A DNA stretch of 64,000 nt from Ignavibacteriota bacterium (GTDB lineage: Bacteria; Bacteroidota; Ignavibacteria; Ignavibacteriales; Melioribacteraceae), in the NCBI GenBank assembly GCA_016713565.1, contig JADJOX010000001.1:474262-538261 (forward strand), given 5' to 3'. Shown here in pieces: positions 14,301 to 24,806 of this stretch (position 1 is its first letter; the number at the start of each line of letters is the position of its first letter). The notes below the pieces were generated by a model. It saw only the letters and a program-made list of their open reading frames with translations. It did no database searches and was not told the origin of the DNA. The position numbers and the translations under genes were made by a program.

Positions 14301-14972
14301 TACGATAGTTATGAGTACCATGGTGCAAATGCACTTTATGCAATTGATATTACCGGAAACTATAAATGGGAAACTTTACTAAAGTCACCTATTATTTCAT
14401 CTCCAGCATTGGGATCAGACGGAACTATTTATGTTGGAACAATCGATAGTACGTTTTACGCATTTGATTCTCTTGGAAATAGAATTTGGGAATTCCCAAC
14501 GGGTGGTAAAATTTACTCATCACCAGCCATTGCAGATGATGGAACAATTTATTTTTGCTCTGATGACAATAAACTTTACGCTCTAGCTTCAGAAAGCAAA
14601 GGTCTTGCGAAAAGTTCATGGCCAAAATATATGGCAAATAATAAAAACAATGGTTTAGTAAACGGAACCATTACGGACATAAATGTAGAGAATTTGCACT
14701 TACTTGCTTTGGATTATAAACTTTATAATAACTATCCCAATCCTTTTAACCCGCAGACAAATATAGAATTTGATGTTAAGGAAAAAACAACAGTAAAGCT
14801 GAGAGTATATAACGTAGTTGGTCAATTGGTAACAACACTTACGGATAATATGTTGGAAGCGGGACATTATAAATATCAGTTCAATGGAAATAATTTAGCA
14901 TCGGGAATATATTTCTATAAAATAGAAATGGGAAAATATGTTTCAGTAAAAAAGATGATGCTGCTGAAATAA
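8313..14972 (+). CDS. Giant T9SS-secreted PQQ-like beta-propeller protein
   Basis: This is the largest intact gene of the array, 2219 residues from ATG 8313. That start sits behind AAAGGTGA and opens a signal peptide almost identical to those of its neighbours. Five propeller blocks of 40-residue PQQ-like repeats alternate with four PKD-like inserts (about 9400-9690, 10710-10975, 12000-12310 and 13290-13580). Unlike its paralogues it has no canonical FGDG-type PKD domain before the tail: the last blade passes through a short linker straight to the T9SS type A domain (YNNYPNPFNPQ to KKMMLLK). The final 250 bases are nearly identical to the ends of the adjacent genes although the blades have diverged, suggesting gene conversion or recent duplication. 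It is probably displayed on the cell surface or released. The ligand is unknown and no catalytic residues are recognised. Confidence 0.85.
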   Translation: MNKQIKTTIILLLFIFGNIFAQTPGTLKWKYQTNYKISTFPVIGLDNTIYFLSSDSYLNALKNGTLAWSRYCELNSLPTLDKYDNIYISTGYDISVITPHNGVKENYYLNEYINGPSAISEDGTFYASSNEANIFAYSADGERKWIFETHSYIYENNSIAIGLDGTIYFCTAKFLYALTNEAELKWKLEFNENINSPLSIGNDGTIFFSTQDSTLNAINPDGTNKWYYNSPFQITSGISISEDGTIFFGSDNSLFALTQNGNEKWHFDTNGKITSTPAIDNYGSIYFGSNDRKFYALDNQGNEKWAFSTNGSINTSPNIDNSGIVYFGSDDGNLYALYSDCNGLAKGSWTSFGKDNINSNNNINKNAPIAKLKERDIFLNSISNAVLDASGSIEPNNGKLEFLWKVLKQPENENIILDDSTSSKIEVNIPAFSSVIFSVKVTNELGISSYECVNVSNEKKWEFSLDRNYCSPAAIGTDNSIYFISDKLYSLDSLGNKKWDWTISEHFIDEIYPVVGNNGIIYYMYYYGLVALNPDGSFKWSYNTDYLGDYSNPIIDNQGNIYVFIHQYLHAFDMNGNIKWKFFAPIYNNVSIILGPDETIYFFYDKNLYAINSNGTMKWQLNLPQFNWWNHPELTIGKDGIIYFSTNENKLFAIYPTGHLKWIYKNVSNVPPSIDEEGNLYFANKDTLISINSDAEIRWKFKTNGKINYSPTISSSGNIYFGSEDTYLYVLNSEGKEVRKIRTNGEIKSSISLSESGTIYFSTSNHKFYAFASESKGLAEIGWPKYLKNNQNNLDCSNENFPKAIVEKYFVFAESDKLVLDASKSFDPNNRPISFTWQVFNQSDSNFTFIDSKSEKLKLDLPKRFNAEFVVKVTNNLGMSSYATIKVSSEKKWEYETYNEIVTSQAIGNDGTIYINNTRDLIAINKNGEKKWVCKNWFNDYQGPIVGKNGLLYLNDYDSLFAIDSKGIFIWKIKSYVPIIYNDDLLCSASEKGIKLINANDGTIKKEYNFSLNSFKLLATGNDGTIYFCSSNYSNKTYLSALDTDGTIKWSLQLNGIIGNLAIGSDGTLYFAINYGFYAVSADGILKWNIKIDGYDCSSPAIGLDGTIYFSTNLDYDNNKFYAVDKFGNIKWHYKTDSKYDDNGGYSICSSPLIGNDGTIYFGSVDHKLYAFDSNGILKWTFLTNDKIISSPAMGDDGTLYVGSIDGKLYAIKTESTGLAKSSWPKFKNDNFNSSSAFNPKSPHAAIKSHYVFADPDGNALLDASESTDPNNSKLSFLWKVISQPKNNNFILTDSTSSTLNIKIPPRTNFTFSVKVTNEMGLFSYNIVEISSIMKWKLLTNGDFSSPALINDSTICFSSYYKIYSINSYGKINWSNKFYGNDKPVIDINQNSILYIGGSINIINGNFNWSSGGSTLPTTNDDFIYGGAFRKFYRLNKQGKLLSEFNVSDTLKYQPVIGPDGSIYFSTQDKYLYSLNQYAELKWEYKLDFKATSPISVDKDGTLYFGCANNKLYAVNPDATIKWTFETGNIIKSSASIGPDGTIYFGSTDNKLYALNNDGTIKWEFSTNGQILSSPTIGKDSIIYFGSLDSNFYALNTDGSLNWKFSTEGSIYTSAVISNDGSLYFGSSDKYLYALNCSSLGLAESPWPKASKNNYNNPNCSNVNYPLAIVNNRKILQNSGTINLDATASFDPNGDELSYLWKVFKQPTNSNITISSPNSKIVTINIPQIKGDYIFIVKVTDNNGNSSYNTVYFYNQLKWDFNIGSNYNSSPAIDDDGTIYTYAEKNKIFAINPDGTKKWEFVLWENVNTNENDFKNFINSATLTIGHNGTIYCPSLDSSIYAINHDGTLKWKFENISIRNPKIFIGPDDKLYFITNNSQLVSLFPNGTENFRTSLIGNRILGINKIGTKFIAESSEIYYYNESYNFFAGGSDWISAFSIGNNGAIYYSNFDGDGESQYTHIIAKNTDGTSKWIQYSRSFTSFTVVGMDETLYFGTEYDSYEYHGANALYAIDITGNYKWETLLKSPIISSPALGSDGTIYVGTIDSTFYAFDSLGNRIWEFPTGGKIYSSPAIADDGTIYFCSDDNKLYALASESKGLAKSSWPKYMANNKNNGLVNGTITDINVENLHLLALDYKLYNNYPNPFNPQTNIEFDVKEKTTVKLRVYNVVGQLVTTLTDNMLEAGHYKYQFNGNNLASGIYFYKIEMGKYVSVKKMMLLK

Positions 14973-15027
14973 AATTAAAATTGAATTTATTAAAAAATAG
15001 ATATTGGATTTACTCAAAGGTGATAGT

Positions 15028-18000
15028 ATGAATAAATATATCAAGACAACAATAATTTTATTGTTATTTATATTTGGTAATATATTTGCTCAAACACCGG
15101 GAACAGTAATCTGGGAATTTCAAGCGTCCGGCAAAATAAACTCATCTCCGGCAATAGATGATAACGGAATAATATATTTCGGGAGCAACGATAGCAGTAT
15201 GTATTCTGTTTATCCGGATGGAACACAAAAGTGGAAATATAAGACTGAAGGAATAATTTATTCATCACCGGCAATAGGGAATGACGGGACAATATACTTT
15301 GGATCATACGATAGTTGTTTCTATGCGCTAAATCCGGATGGAACATTAAATTGGAAATATGAGACAAAAGGAAAAGTAAATTCATCACCTGCAATAAGTG
15401 AAGATGGAACAATATACTATGGATCATACGATAGTTGTTTTTACGCAATAAATAATGATGGAACATTAAAATGGAAATATAAAACCGGGGGAATAATAGA
15501 ACCATCACCGGCAATAGGAAATGACGGAAGCATATATATTGGATCAGATGATAATGTATTTTACTCATTCAGCAAAGATGGAATTGTAAACTGGAAATTA
15601 CAAACAAATTATTCATCATATGGAAGCAATGGATTTGAATCAGCAGCATTGGGTTATAATGGAATAATTTATGTACCAAGCAAAAGTGAAAATAAAATTT
15701 ATGCGTTAAATAGAGATGGCAGTGTAGTATTATACATTGACAATTATTCTCTTTCAATTTGGGGAAATTATTATCAACCAGATAATTTCCCAATTCTTAT
15801 TGACCAATATGAAAATATTTATTTTCAGTATTCTACACAAAATGAGGATGGTATTAACTATTATAATTATTGTTATAGTAAAAAGCTGATTTTAAATGGG
15901 AGGTAAATTTACAAACTAGATCATTCCCAATATTGTGTAATGATGAGACTATTTATTTCCCAAGTAATTTTATAGAAGTACTTAATTTGGAAGGTGAAAA
16001 ATTATGGCATACTAAAGATGAAAACCATTATTTTAATAGTAAACCAACAATGATGTCTGATGGAACCTTACTTATAAATAAAAATGAAAAATTATATGCA
16101 ATAACAACTAAAGATAAAGGACTATCAAAAAGTTCATGGCCTAAGTTTAGACAAAATTTAAAAAATACCGGAAGTATTGAAAATTACCCTTATGCTCTTG
16201 TCGCGGAAAATCATTTTAAGTTAGATAGTTCCGGAACAATTTCACTTGATGCGACTCCATCATATGACCCGAATGGCGAACAGCTTACATTTTTATGGAA
16301 AATAAAAAAAAACCCGGAAGGAAGCTCAGTAATTTTAACTGATTCAACTTCTGCGGTAATCCAAGTTAATATTCCAAAGAATAGAGGAGAATATATATTT
16401 CTATTAGAGGCAAAAAACGAAAAAGGTAAAACAGCATCTATGGTTGTAGAAGTAAATAATTTAATAAAATGGGAATTTCAAACTGGTTCGTACATAAATT
16501 CTTCCTCTGCAATTGGAAATGATGGAACAATATATATTGCATCATATGATAAAAATTTATGTGCAATAAATTCGGATGGAACTGAAAAATGGGAATTTCA
16601 AACTAATATTATTAAACGTTCTTCTCCTGCAATTGGTAATGATGGTACAATATATGTAGGATCAACCGATTATAATTTATACGCGATAAATCCGGATGGA
16701 ACAAAAAAATGGGATTTTCCAAGTGGTGGTGGAATAGAATCTTCACCGGCAATTGGAAATGATGGAACAATATATATCGGTTCAGAAGATAATAATTTAT
16801 ACGCGATAAATCCTGATGGAACAAAAAGATGGGAATTTCAAACTTTTGATGATATATATTCTTCTCCTGCAATAGGAAAAGATGGAACAATATATGTTGG
16901 ATCATGGGATAATAATTTATACGCAATAAACCCGGATGGAACAAAAAATGGGATTTTAAAACTGGTTCGTATATATATTCTTCACCGGCAATAGGAAATG
17001 ATGGAACAATATATGTTGGATCATGGGATAATAATTTATACGCGATAAATTCGGATGGAACTGAAAAATGGAAATTTCAAACTGGTTCGAACATATATTC
17101 TTCCCCTGCAATAGGAAAAGATGGAACAATATATATTGGATCTTATGATAATAATTTATACGCGATAAATCCGGATGGAACAAAAAAATGGGAATTTCAA
17201 ACTGGTTCGTACATATATTCTTCACCGGCAATCGGAAAAGATGGAACAATATATATTGGATCTTATGATAATAATTTATATGCACTCAATCCGGATGGAA
17301 CTAAAAAATGGGGCTATAAATTATATGGTTCAATTTCTTCACCAACAATAAATAAAAATGGTACTCTTTATTTAGTTACTTCCGGTCATCAAAACAAACT
17401 TTATGCAATTAATACCGATAGCAAGGGATTGGCTGATAGTCCTTGGCCTAAGTTCAGAAAAGATATTTATAACAACGCAAATTCTGAATATATATTAAAT
17501 CCTAAAGCAAGAGTAATTAAGAATTATTTTTCAATGACTTTTGGTAAAATTATTTTGGATGCATCACCATCATCATCATACAATGGAAGCAGCTTAAGTT
17601 ATTTATGGAGTGTCGTTAAAAAACCAAATGAAATAGGATTAAATATAAAAGGTTCAACATCAGTTATTTGTGAAATAGAAATTCCCAAAATTCATGGAGA
17701 ATATATTATTTCTTTACAAGTTACTGATAGTGAAGGAAATAAGTCATTGACAATTGTTAGTATAGCCAATGAAATATTATGGAAATATAAAACTGGTAAT
17801 CATATAAGTAGTTCTCCGGCAATAGGCAACGATGAAACAATATATATTGGATCTGCATATAATTTATATGCAGTAAATCCGGATGGAACAAAAAATGGGA
17901 ATTTCAAACTGGTTCGTACATATATTCTTCACCGGCTATAGGAAATGATGGAACAATATATATTGGATCTAGTGATAATAATTTATATGCAATAAATCCG

Positions 18001-19330
18001 GATGGAACAAAAAAATGGGAATTTAATATTGATTATGGAATAATTTCATCACCGGCAATAGGTAATGATGGTACAATATATGTTGGATCAACCGATTATA
18101 ATTTATACGCGATAAATCCTGATGGAACAAAAAAATGGGAATTTAAAACTGGTTCGAACATATATTCTTCACCGGTAATAAGTAATGATGGAACAATATA
18201 TTTTGGATCGTATGATAAAAATTTATATGCAATAAATCCGGATGGAACTGAAAAATGGAAATTTCAAACTGGTTCGTACATATATTCTTCACCTGCAATA
18301 GGAAAAGATGGAACAATATATATTGGATCTAGTGATAATAATTTATATGCAATAAATCCGGATGGAACAATAAAATGGGAATATCAAACTGGTTCGTACA
18401 TATATTCATCACCGGCAATAGGAAAAGATGGAACAATTTATGTTGGTAGCGAAGAATTTTTATATGCATTCAGTCAGAATGGAATAATAAAATGGGAATT
18501 TTATGATGGCTTCAGTATAATCTCTTCACTTGCAATAGGTAATGATGGAACAATATATTTTGGATCTGATGATCATAAATTATACGCAATAAATCCTGAT
18601 GGAATAAAAAAATGGAATTTAAAACTGGTAATTCAATAAGATCTACACCGGCTATAGGTAATGACGGAACAATATATTTTGGATCAGATGATTATTATTT
18701 CTATGCTATATTTTCTGAAAGTACGGGATTAGCCGACAGTCCATGGCCTAAATCAGGAGGGAATAATTTTAATTCCGGAATGTCTCATTACATTGTTCCC
18801 GGTTTCTCCGCTGATACTTTATCCGGTAAATTTCCTCTTACTGTTCACTTTTCGGATGCTTCATTTGGAAACATTTTTAATTGGCATTGGGATTTTGGCG
18901 ATGGACAAACAAGTATTGAAAAGAATCCGGTTCATACTTATGCTTACCCCGATTCATTTACGGTTACATTAATAATTTCTAATCCAAGTAAAACAGATAC
19001 GTTAACAAAAGAAAATTATATTGCCGCATTAAACACAACCGGAATAGCAGATAATTCAGAACTACCCAAAGAATTTAAGTTATATGAAAATTATCCCAAT
19101 CCGTTTAACCCGCAGACAAATATAGAGTTTGATGTAAAGGAAAAACAACAGTAAAGCTGAGAGTATATAACGTAGTTGGTCAATTGGTAACAACACTTAC
19201 GGATAATATGTTGGAAGCGGGACATTATAAATATCAGTTCAATGGAAATAATTTAGCATCGGGAATATACTTCTACAAAATAGAAATGGGAAAATATGTT
19301 TCAATAAAAAAGATGATGCTGCTGAAATAA
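15028..19330 (+). pseudogene. T9SS-secreted PQQ-like propeller/PKD protein with five -1 frameshifts
   Basis: ATG 15028 follows the conserved AAAGGTGATAGT leader and starts the same signal peptide as the other paralogues. The product would be about 1435 residues after five one-base repairs. Breaks fall near 15893 (frame ends at TAA 15904), 16950, 17897, 18614 and 19144; every one is a single missing base. Three lie in A runs, two of these in the ACAAAAAAATGG tract that codes Thr-Lys-Lys-Trp. Continuous homology in the next frame supports each repair, for example KWEVNLQTRSFP after the first break. Layout: propeller, PKD-like insert (16190-16460), propeller, PKD-like insert (17500-17770), propeller, PKD domain (about 18790-19030), T9SS tail. 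The uniform -1 direction fits either homopolymer consensus errors or slippage; relaxed selection is also possible. Confidence 0.8.
16470..17330 (+). repeat. 120-bp tandem repeats coding PQQ-like blades
   Basis: Consecutive units recur at exactly 120 bases, one 40-residue blade each; the phrase ATAATTTATACGCGATAAAT comes back at the same phase from about 16670 to 17280. Several units differ by only a few bases. A second block of the same repeat occupies about 17780-18700 in the same gene. Such near-identity favours slippage, unequal crossing-over and assembly collapse. Confidence 0.8.
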
Positions 19331-19339
19331 GGAGAAAAC

Positions 19340-22097
19340 ATGAAGAATTTCTTGAAATTTATTTTTCTTATTACCGTATTTTTTTCTACAAATCTGATTA
19401 GCCAAAATATTCAATTAAAAACTGTTATAGAAGAATTTGAAGTAAAAACGTGGGAAGATGGTCCCGAAAGTGCTGAACTTACAAATCATGAAGTATCTGG
19501 TCATAAAGACGGAAACTATATTGTATACTGGAAAGGAGATGTGGAGAGAGATTATGAAAGCAGATACTATGGAAATTTGTACAACAATGAAGGAATATTA
19601 TTAAAAAAGAACATAAGATTTTTTAAGGAATTATCTTTAAATGATTATTCACTCGTAGATTTTTCCCCAAAAATAATTTTTAATAGAGATAATAGTTTTA
19701 AGGTTTTTGGAATTTGTAAAGATGATGGTTATTATGTTGTTTATGAGGAATATGACAGATATGGCGATTTAGTAAAGGGGTGGACTAAAATATTTATACT
19801 AAGTTATTTAGATAGATTTATTGTTTCATCAGATTCTACGGGGAATTTTATAGTTGCAAATGAAAATAGGTATTTAAATCGTGGAATATTCGTTCAAAAA
19901 TTTGATATCGATGGAAATAGGATTAATGAAATAAAACCGATTTCATCGGGAAATTCCCCAAAAATTTGTATAAATAATAAAGGAGACTTTTTAGCTGCAT
20001 GGACAGAAAGTACGATTTATACAAAAAAAGTTGGGCAATTATTTAATTCAAATTGTGATCCGATTTCTGAAATATTCACAATTCAAGATTCATTACAATA
20101 TTTTAATTCTAACTCAAATAATTGTTCAATTACATACAATAAAAATAATTTTATTTTTCTTCTTTTCAAAATTACTAAATAATCAAATTAATTTAAACTT
20201 ACATTTAATTTCAATAAATAATACGGATAGTTTAATCTCGATAAAAATAGATGAAAATTTATCATTATTTCATAATGTATTATTTGTAAATGACAGTACT
20301 AATTTTATCTTTGGTACTAATTATGAAATATTTGAAAATGGAAAAGTTCGGTCTTCTGTAATAGGCCAAAAATTCAATTTAAATGGATCAATTATTGGCA
20401 ACGCTATTATAGTTTATTCAAGTACTGATTCATTATATAAGCCAACTTATTTTGAAGATGATATTTATAAGTTTAGTTATGCAAAATTAAATTTACAAAG
20501 CCACTTAATAAATGATAATAAAATTTTACTAACATGGGAAAGATCAATTGGAAATAATTTTCAAAATAATAAGAATAAAGGTATTTATGGAATTACATAT
20601 AACTTAAACGGGCAAGTAAGTGAATTAATTAATATGAGTAATAGTCCCAATTATTCTAGGATATTTTCTTCTGATATTTATCCAGAATCAAATGGAAACT
20701 TTAAGATAATGTGGAGTGACAATAGAGAACAAGATGAAAAGAATATAAATAACATAGGTGTTTATCAAAAAGAATTTGATGCAGATGGTAAGATTGCTAA
20801 CGAAGAAACAGATTTACAATTGAAGAGGTATCCCTTATTTTATCTAAAACTATCAAATGATAATTTTGTTTTGATTTATTATGAGTATAATCCTAATCAG
20901 AAATTATTTTCTCAAATTTTTTCCAAAAATGGGGAAAAAATTGGTGAAAAATTATGTTTTGCGAATATCGATGACGATTCAGAAATGAGGTTTTCTACCT
21001 TATCTTATACAAAAGGTATATCGCTTAAAGATAAATATTTTCTTACATGGGGAGAAGGAACTGAATATAATGAAAATATTTATGGACAACTATTTGCAAA
21101 TAATGGAGAACCAGTAGACACTATAATTAAAATAAATTCAAATTCAAGTGCTGAGACTAGAGCATTTGATGGGATACAAATTCGCAGTTCAAAATCAAAA
21201 GAATTTATTATTACATGGAATTATAAAAAAGATTACTTTAATGAAGATAGTGTAGAATTAATGGGTCAATATTTTGATAATGAAGGCAATAAAGTTGGAA
21301 ATAATTTTAGTATTTGCAATCGGACTTATCGTGACTACAATTATAAACGTCAGTTAAACACACAATCTTCTGATCTGATTCTTGTTCCATGGAAAACTAT
21401 TCTTACATCATATTTTGATGCAATTGTTGGTCAATTTTTTATTAAAGACGGAATATCCTTTGGATCAAAAATTATTTTAGAAAATTTTTCCGTATTAACT
21501 CAACGATTTTATGATATTTATAGACCAATTGTAAGAGTAGAACATGATGAAGAAGGAAATTTTGTTGTTTCATGGGATGATAATGGAGAACTAATTCAAA
21601 TAATTTATATTCAGTTTTTTAATAAATATGGTGGAAAAATAGGCTATACAATTGAAAATTTTAATGAGGGTAAATTAGGAATAATGTCCGAATACAAACT
21701 TAAATTAAGCAATGGAAAATTATATTTAACATGGGTAAGTGACGGCAGAATCTTTGCAAAAGTATTTAGTTATCAAGATATACTTGTAGATTTGAACGAA
21801 GAAATAGAAAACTTACCTAAAAGCCTTTCACTTTACCAAAACTATCCAAATCCATTTAATCCAACAACGAAGATAAAATATAGTATTCCGGCAAACGAAA
21901 AACGTGAAACGGCAAACGTGAAAATTATTGTATATGATGTTTTAGGAAAAGAGATAAAAACATTGGTTAACGAAAACAAATCTCCCGGAAATTATGAAGT
22001 AAACTTTGATGCTTCTAATCTTGCAAACGGAGTTTATTATTATCAATTAAAATCCGGCGACTTTGTTCAAACTAAAAAGATGGTATTGTTGAAGTAA
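19340..22097 (+). pseudogene. T9SS-sorted secreted repeat protein with one frameshift
   Basis: ATG 19340 follows an AAGGAGAA ribosome site that starts immediately after the stop of the upstream gene, so the two are probably cotranscribed. The N-terminus is a signal peptide (MKNFLKFIFLITVFFSTNLISQ). The frame shifts by +1 near 20160, in a T-rich stretch: the first frame ends at 20182 and the homologous frame continues to 22097, giving about 918 residues after repair. The body holds repeats of about 50 residues with a W-x-D/E core (VYWKGD, MWSDNREQD, LTWGEG, VSWDDN), as in the next gene. A T9SS type A tail follows (YQNYPNPFNPTTKIKYSI to KKMVLLK). The repeat family was not recognised by name. 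An extra T in a homopolymer is the simplest cause of the break. Confidence 0.75.
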
Positions 22098-22117
22098 AAG
22101 TTAATACACGGGATATT

Positions 22118-24730
22118 ATGAAAACACAAATTTATTATTTGGTCATTTCCCTACTTTTTTTTGCTTCGGTAAATTTTGGGCAGGATAGTTTGTTTAGAAC
22201 AATAGTTCCGGAATTTAATGTATGTATTGATACTGCTGGATTACATAATTCTAGTAAAGGAAGTTTAGAATTTGCAAACAATTCAAATGGAGTTTCAGTA
22301 CTTGCATGGGTTGATTCTAGGAATGAAGACAGAAATATTTATGCTCAAATTTTTTCTGGAAGCGGTGAAAAAAATGGAATAAATATTAAAGTTACGGATA
22401 ATCCGCTTTCTGATAAATCCTATTATATGGGGAAAATTTTACTTAATGATAGAAATGAGTTTATTGTAACCTGGACAAGTAATTATAAAGAATATCTTCA
22501 AAGATATGATAAAAATGGAAATAAAATAGGTGAAAATATAAGTTTAGATACACTTTTAGGTTTTAATTTATCAAGTGATAGCTCTTTATATAAATTACAA
22601 TATTTTTCTTTTGCTCCGTTTTCAGATGGAAATTTTTTAGTAGGTTATAAAAAAAACGATACTGATACACTTTTCTTTCAAAACTTTAATATTTGGGGAT
22701 CAATTGTTGGCAGAAATTTTATTCTTGATTTGAAGCCAGAAGACAACTTTAATTTAATCCAATTATTCCCCATTAAAAACGGAGAAATATTTTATACTCT
22801 ATGGGAATACAATAAACAATACAAAGTTAAAATTATTAATGTTCTCGAAAATGAAATTTATGAATATCTAATTACAGAAAACGCAGATTATTTTAATGAA
22901 TTTGAATTTCAAACAATAGATTCAAATAGTGTTGCGTTATTATATTCATTACGAGAACAATACAAAAGAATGTTTAAAATAGTTTTATTTGACAACAATG
23001 GAATACAAAAAAATACATTAGAAGTTAGTAACGGTTTAGATTTTAATGTAATATTTCTTAAAAATGAATTCTATGTAATAAATGAAAATTGTTTTGGACC
23101 TGGATGCGATGGTAGTGGCGGGATTTATGGCTATTACTTGACTTATCAAAGATATAATTATCAAGGAGAAGAGGTTGACAATCCTGTTTATGTTAATTCT
23201 GATACTGGAAATTTTGAGTTTAAATTTGCTAAACTAAAAAATGAAGAAATATTAGTTTCTTGGTTTGAAAGAGATACATATAGTACTAATATTTGTTCAC
23301 AAATACTACCTAAAAGTGAGAGCGCTAAAAAACCAATTCTTAAAATAAATGATGATATACCTTATGCATTCCAAGGGAACCCGGATTTTGCCATTGATAA
23401 TGATAAAAATATAGTAACTGTTTTTGAAGATGATAGAAATGGTAATTGGGATATTTATTCGCAAAAAATTGATTCTCAAAGCAATTTAATTGGTTCAAGT
23501 TATAAGGTAAATGATGATACGACAAACTCGGATCAACTTTTACCATCAGTTTCTTTTGAAAAAAATGGTAATTATATGATTGGTTGGATAGATAATAGAT
23601 TTAATGATAGTAGAGCCTACGTGCAAGTATATTCTATGGAAGGTGAAAAAATTGAAAATAATATTGATTTCGGATCGGCAATTAAAAACATTAAAATTAA
23701 TTCCATTGAAGATAAATTCATTGTAACATGTTCTTCTAATGACGATACAGCAATATTTAGCAGATTATATTCAAATAAGGGAAACCCAATAAGTAACAAA
23801 ATTCAAGTTACTGGTTTAATGGGAAATATTGGTGGCTATATTGAGATAAAAAATTTTGATGTTCAAACTACAAACGATGGAAAATATTTTATTTATTGGA
23901 AAATGTTTAATAATGACTATCAAATTGAAATAAGAGGTCAACTTATTGATACATTAGGGAACAAAGTAGGCCCAGTCATTCAAATAAATAAGGAAACTGA
24001 ACTTGAAGATAATAATGAAAATTTGCTAGATAAAATTATTATTATATGGCAGTTTGGAGATTACAATATTTATACTAGAATAATGTTGAGTAGCGGAGAG
24101 TTTATTACCCCAATACTGAAAGTTAATGAAAATATATATGATTATAATCTAAAGAATATTCCTGAAATTTATAAGGATGAGAATAATAATTTTATTGCTT
24201 ACTGGGATCAGTATATACAAATATTTACAAATGAAGCTATTAAATTTGGCTCAAATAAAAAAATTATTCATTCTGATGCCAATAAACATGGCTTTTATTT
24301 AAATAGTAAATCACTTTTAGATGATCAAAAAATATATGTAGTTAGTGAAAAACTTATTCATGATTATGGAACTAATTATGATGTAAAATTAGAAATTTAC
24401 CAATTGAATTATATAATTACTAAAACTGAAAACAATAAAATTGTTCTAATTGATAATTATTTATTATCCCAAAACTACCCAAATCCGTTTAACCCAACAA
24501 CTAAGATAAAATATAGTATTCCGGAAAACGTAAAAAGTGAAAAGGAAAATGTGAAACTTATTGTATTTGATGTTTTAGGTAAAGAAATAAAAACATTGGT
24601 TAACGAAAACAAATCGCCCGGAAATTATGAAGTAGAATTTAATGCAAGTTATTTAAGCAGCGGAATTTATTTTTATAAAATTCAAGCGGGAAAATTTATA
24701 GAAACTAAAAAAATGATATTAATTAAATAA
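22118..24730 (+). CDS. T9SS-sorted secreted repeat protein
   Basis: This 870-residue protein is intact, with signal peptide MKTQIYYLVISLLFFASVNFGQ and a C-terminal T9SS type A domain (SQNYPNPFNPTTKIKYSI ... KKMILIK). It begins 20 bases after the preceding gene and shares its repeat type: short segments such as LAWVDSRNEDRNIYAQ, VFEDDRNGNWDIYSQ and IGWIDNRFNDSRAYVQ, each followed by a G-x-K/xG turn. This pattern is common in secreted proteins of the group and probably forms a beta-propeller. A C-x-G-PGCDG segment near residue 328 could be a disulphide or metal loop. No enzyme motif was seen. It is likely an exported surface protein cotranscribed with 19340-22097. Confidence 0.75.
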   Translation: MKTQIYYLVISLLFFASVNFGQDSLFRTIVPEFNVCIDTAGLHNSSKGSLEFANNSNGVSVLAWVDSRNEDRNIYAQIFSGSGEKNGINIKVTDNPLSDKSYYMGKILLNDRNEFIVTWTSNYKEYLQRYDKNGNKIGENISLDTLLGFNLSSDSSLYKLQYFSFAPFSDGNFLVGYKKNDTDTLFFQNFNIWGSIVGRNFILDLKPEDNFNLIQLFPIKNGEIFYTLWEYNKQYKVKIINVLENEIYEYLITENADYFNEFEFQTIDSNSVALLYSLREQYKRMFKIVLFDNNGIQKNTLEVSNGLDFNVIFLKNEFYVINENCFGPGCDGSGGIYGYYLTYQRYNYQGEEVDNPVYVNSDTGNFEFKFAKLKNEEILVSWFERDTYSTNICSQILPKSESAKKPILKINDDIPYAFQGNPDFAIDNDKNIVTVFEDDRNGNWDIYSQKIDSQSNLIGSSYKVNDDTTNSDQLLPSVSFEKNGNYMIGWIDNRFNDSRAYVQVYSMEGEKIENNIDFGSAIKNIKINSIEDKFIVTCSSNDDTAIFSRLYSNKGNPISNKIQVTGLMGNIGGYIEIKNFDVQTTNDGKYFIYWKMFNNDYQIEIRGQLIDTLGNKVGPVIQINKETELEDNNENLLDKIIIIWQFGDYNIYTRIMLSSGEFITPILKVNENIYDYNLKNIPEIYKDENNNFIAYWDQYIQIFTNEAIKFGSNKKIIHSDANKHGFYLNSKSLLDDQKIYVVSEKLIHDYGTNYDVKLEIYQLNYIITKTENNKIVLIDNYLLSQNYPNPFNPTTKIKYSIPENVKSEKENVKLIVFDVLGKEIKTLVNENKSPGNYEVEFNASYLSSGIYFYKIQAGKFIETKKMILIK

Positions 24731-24806
24731 ATTATTCAAATTCATGGTTGTTTATTTATTAATTATTTATTTTTAAATAAAATTATATTTCGAACATGGA
24801 GTTGTT

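Noticed and set aside
16470..18700. CRISPR array from regular repeats
   Set aside because: The 120-base units are contiguous, coding and without unique spacers; they are propeller blades.
2..19330. Quinoprotein dehydrogenase activity for the PQQ-like genes
   Set aside because: The repeats match only the structural blade pattern; PQQ-binding cysteines, calcium site and catalytic Asp are not visible.
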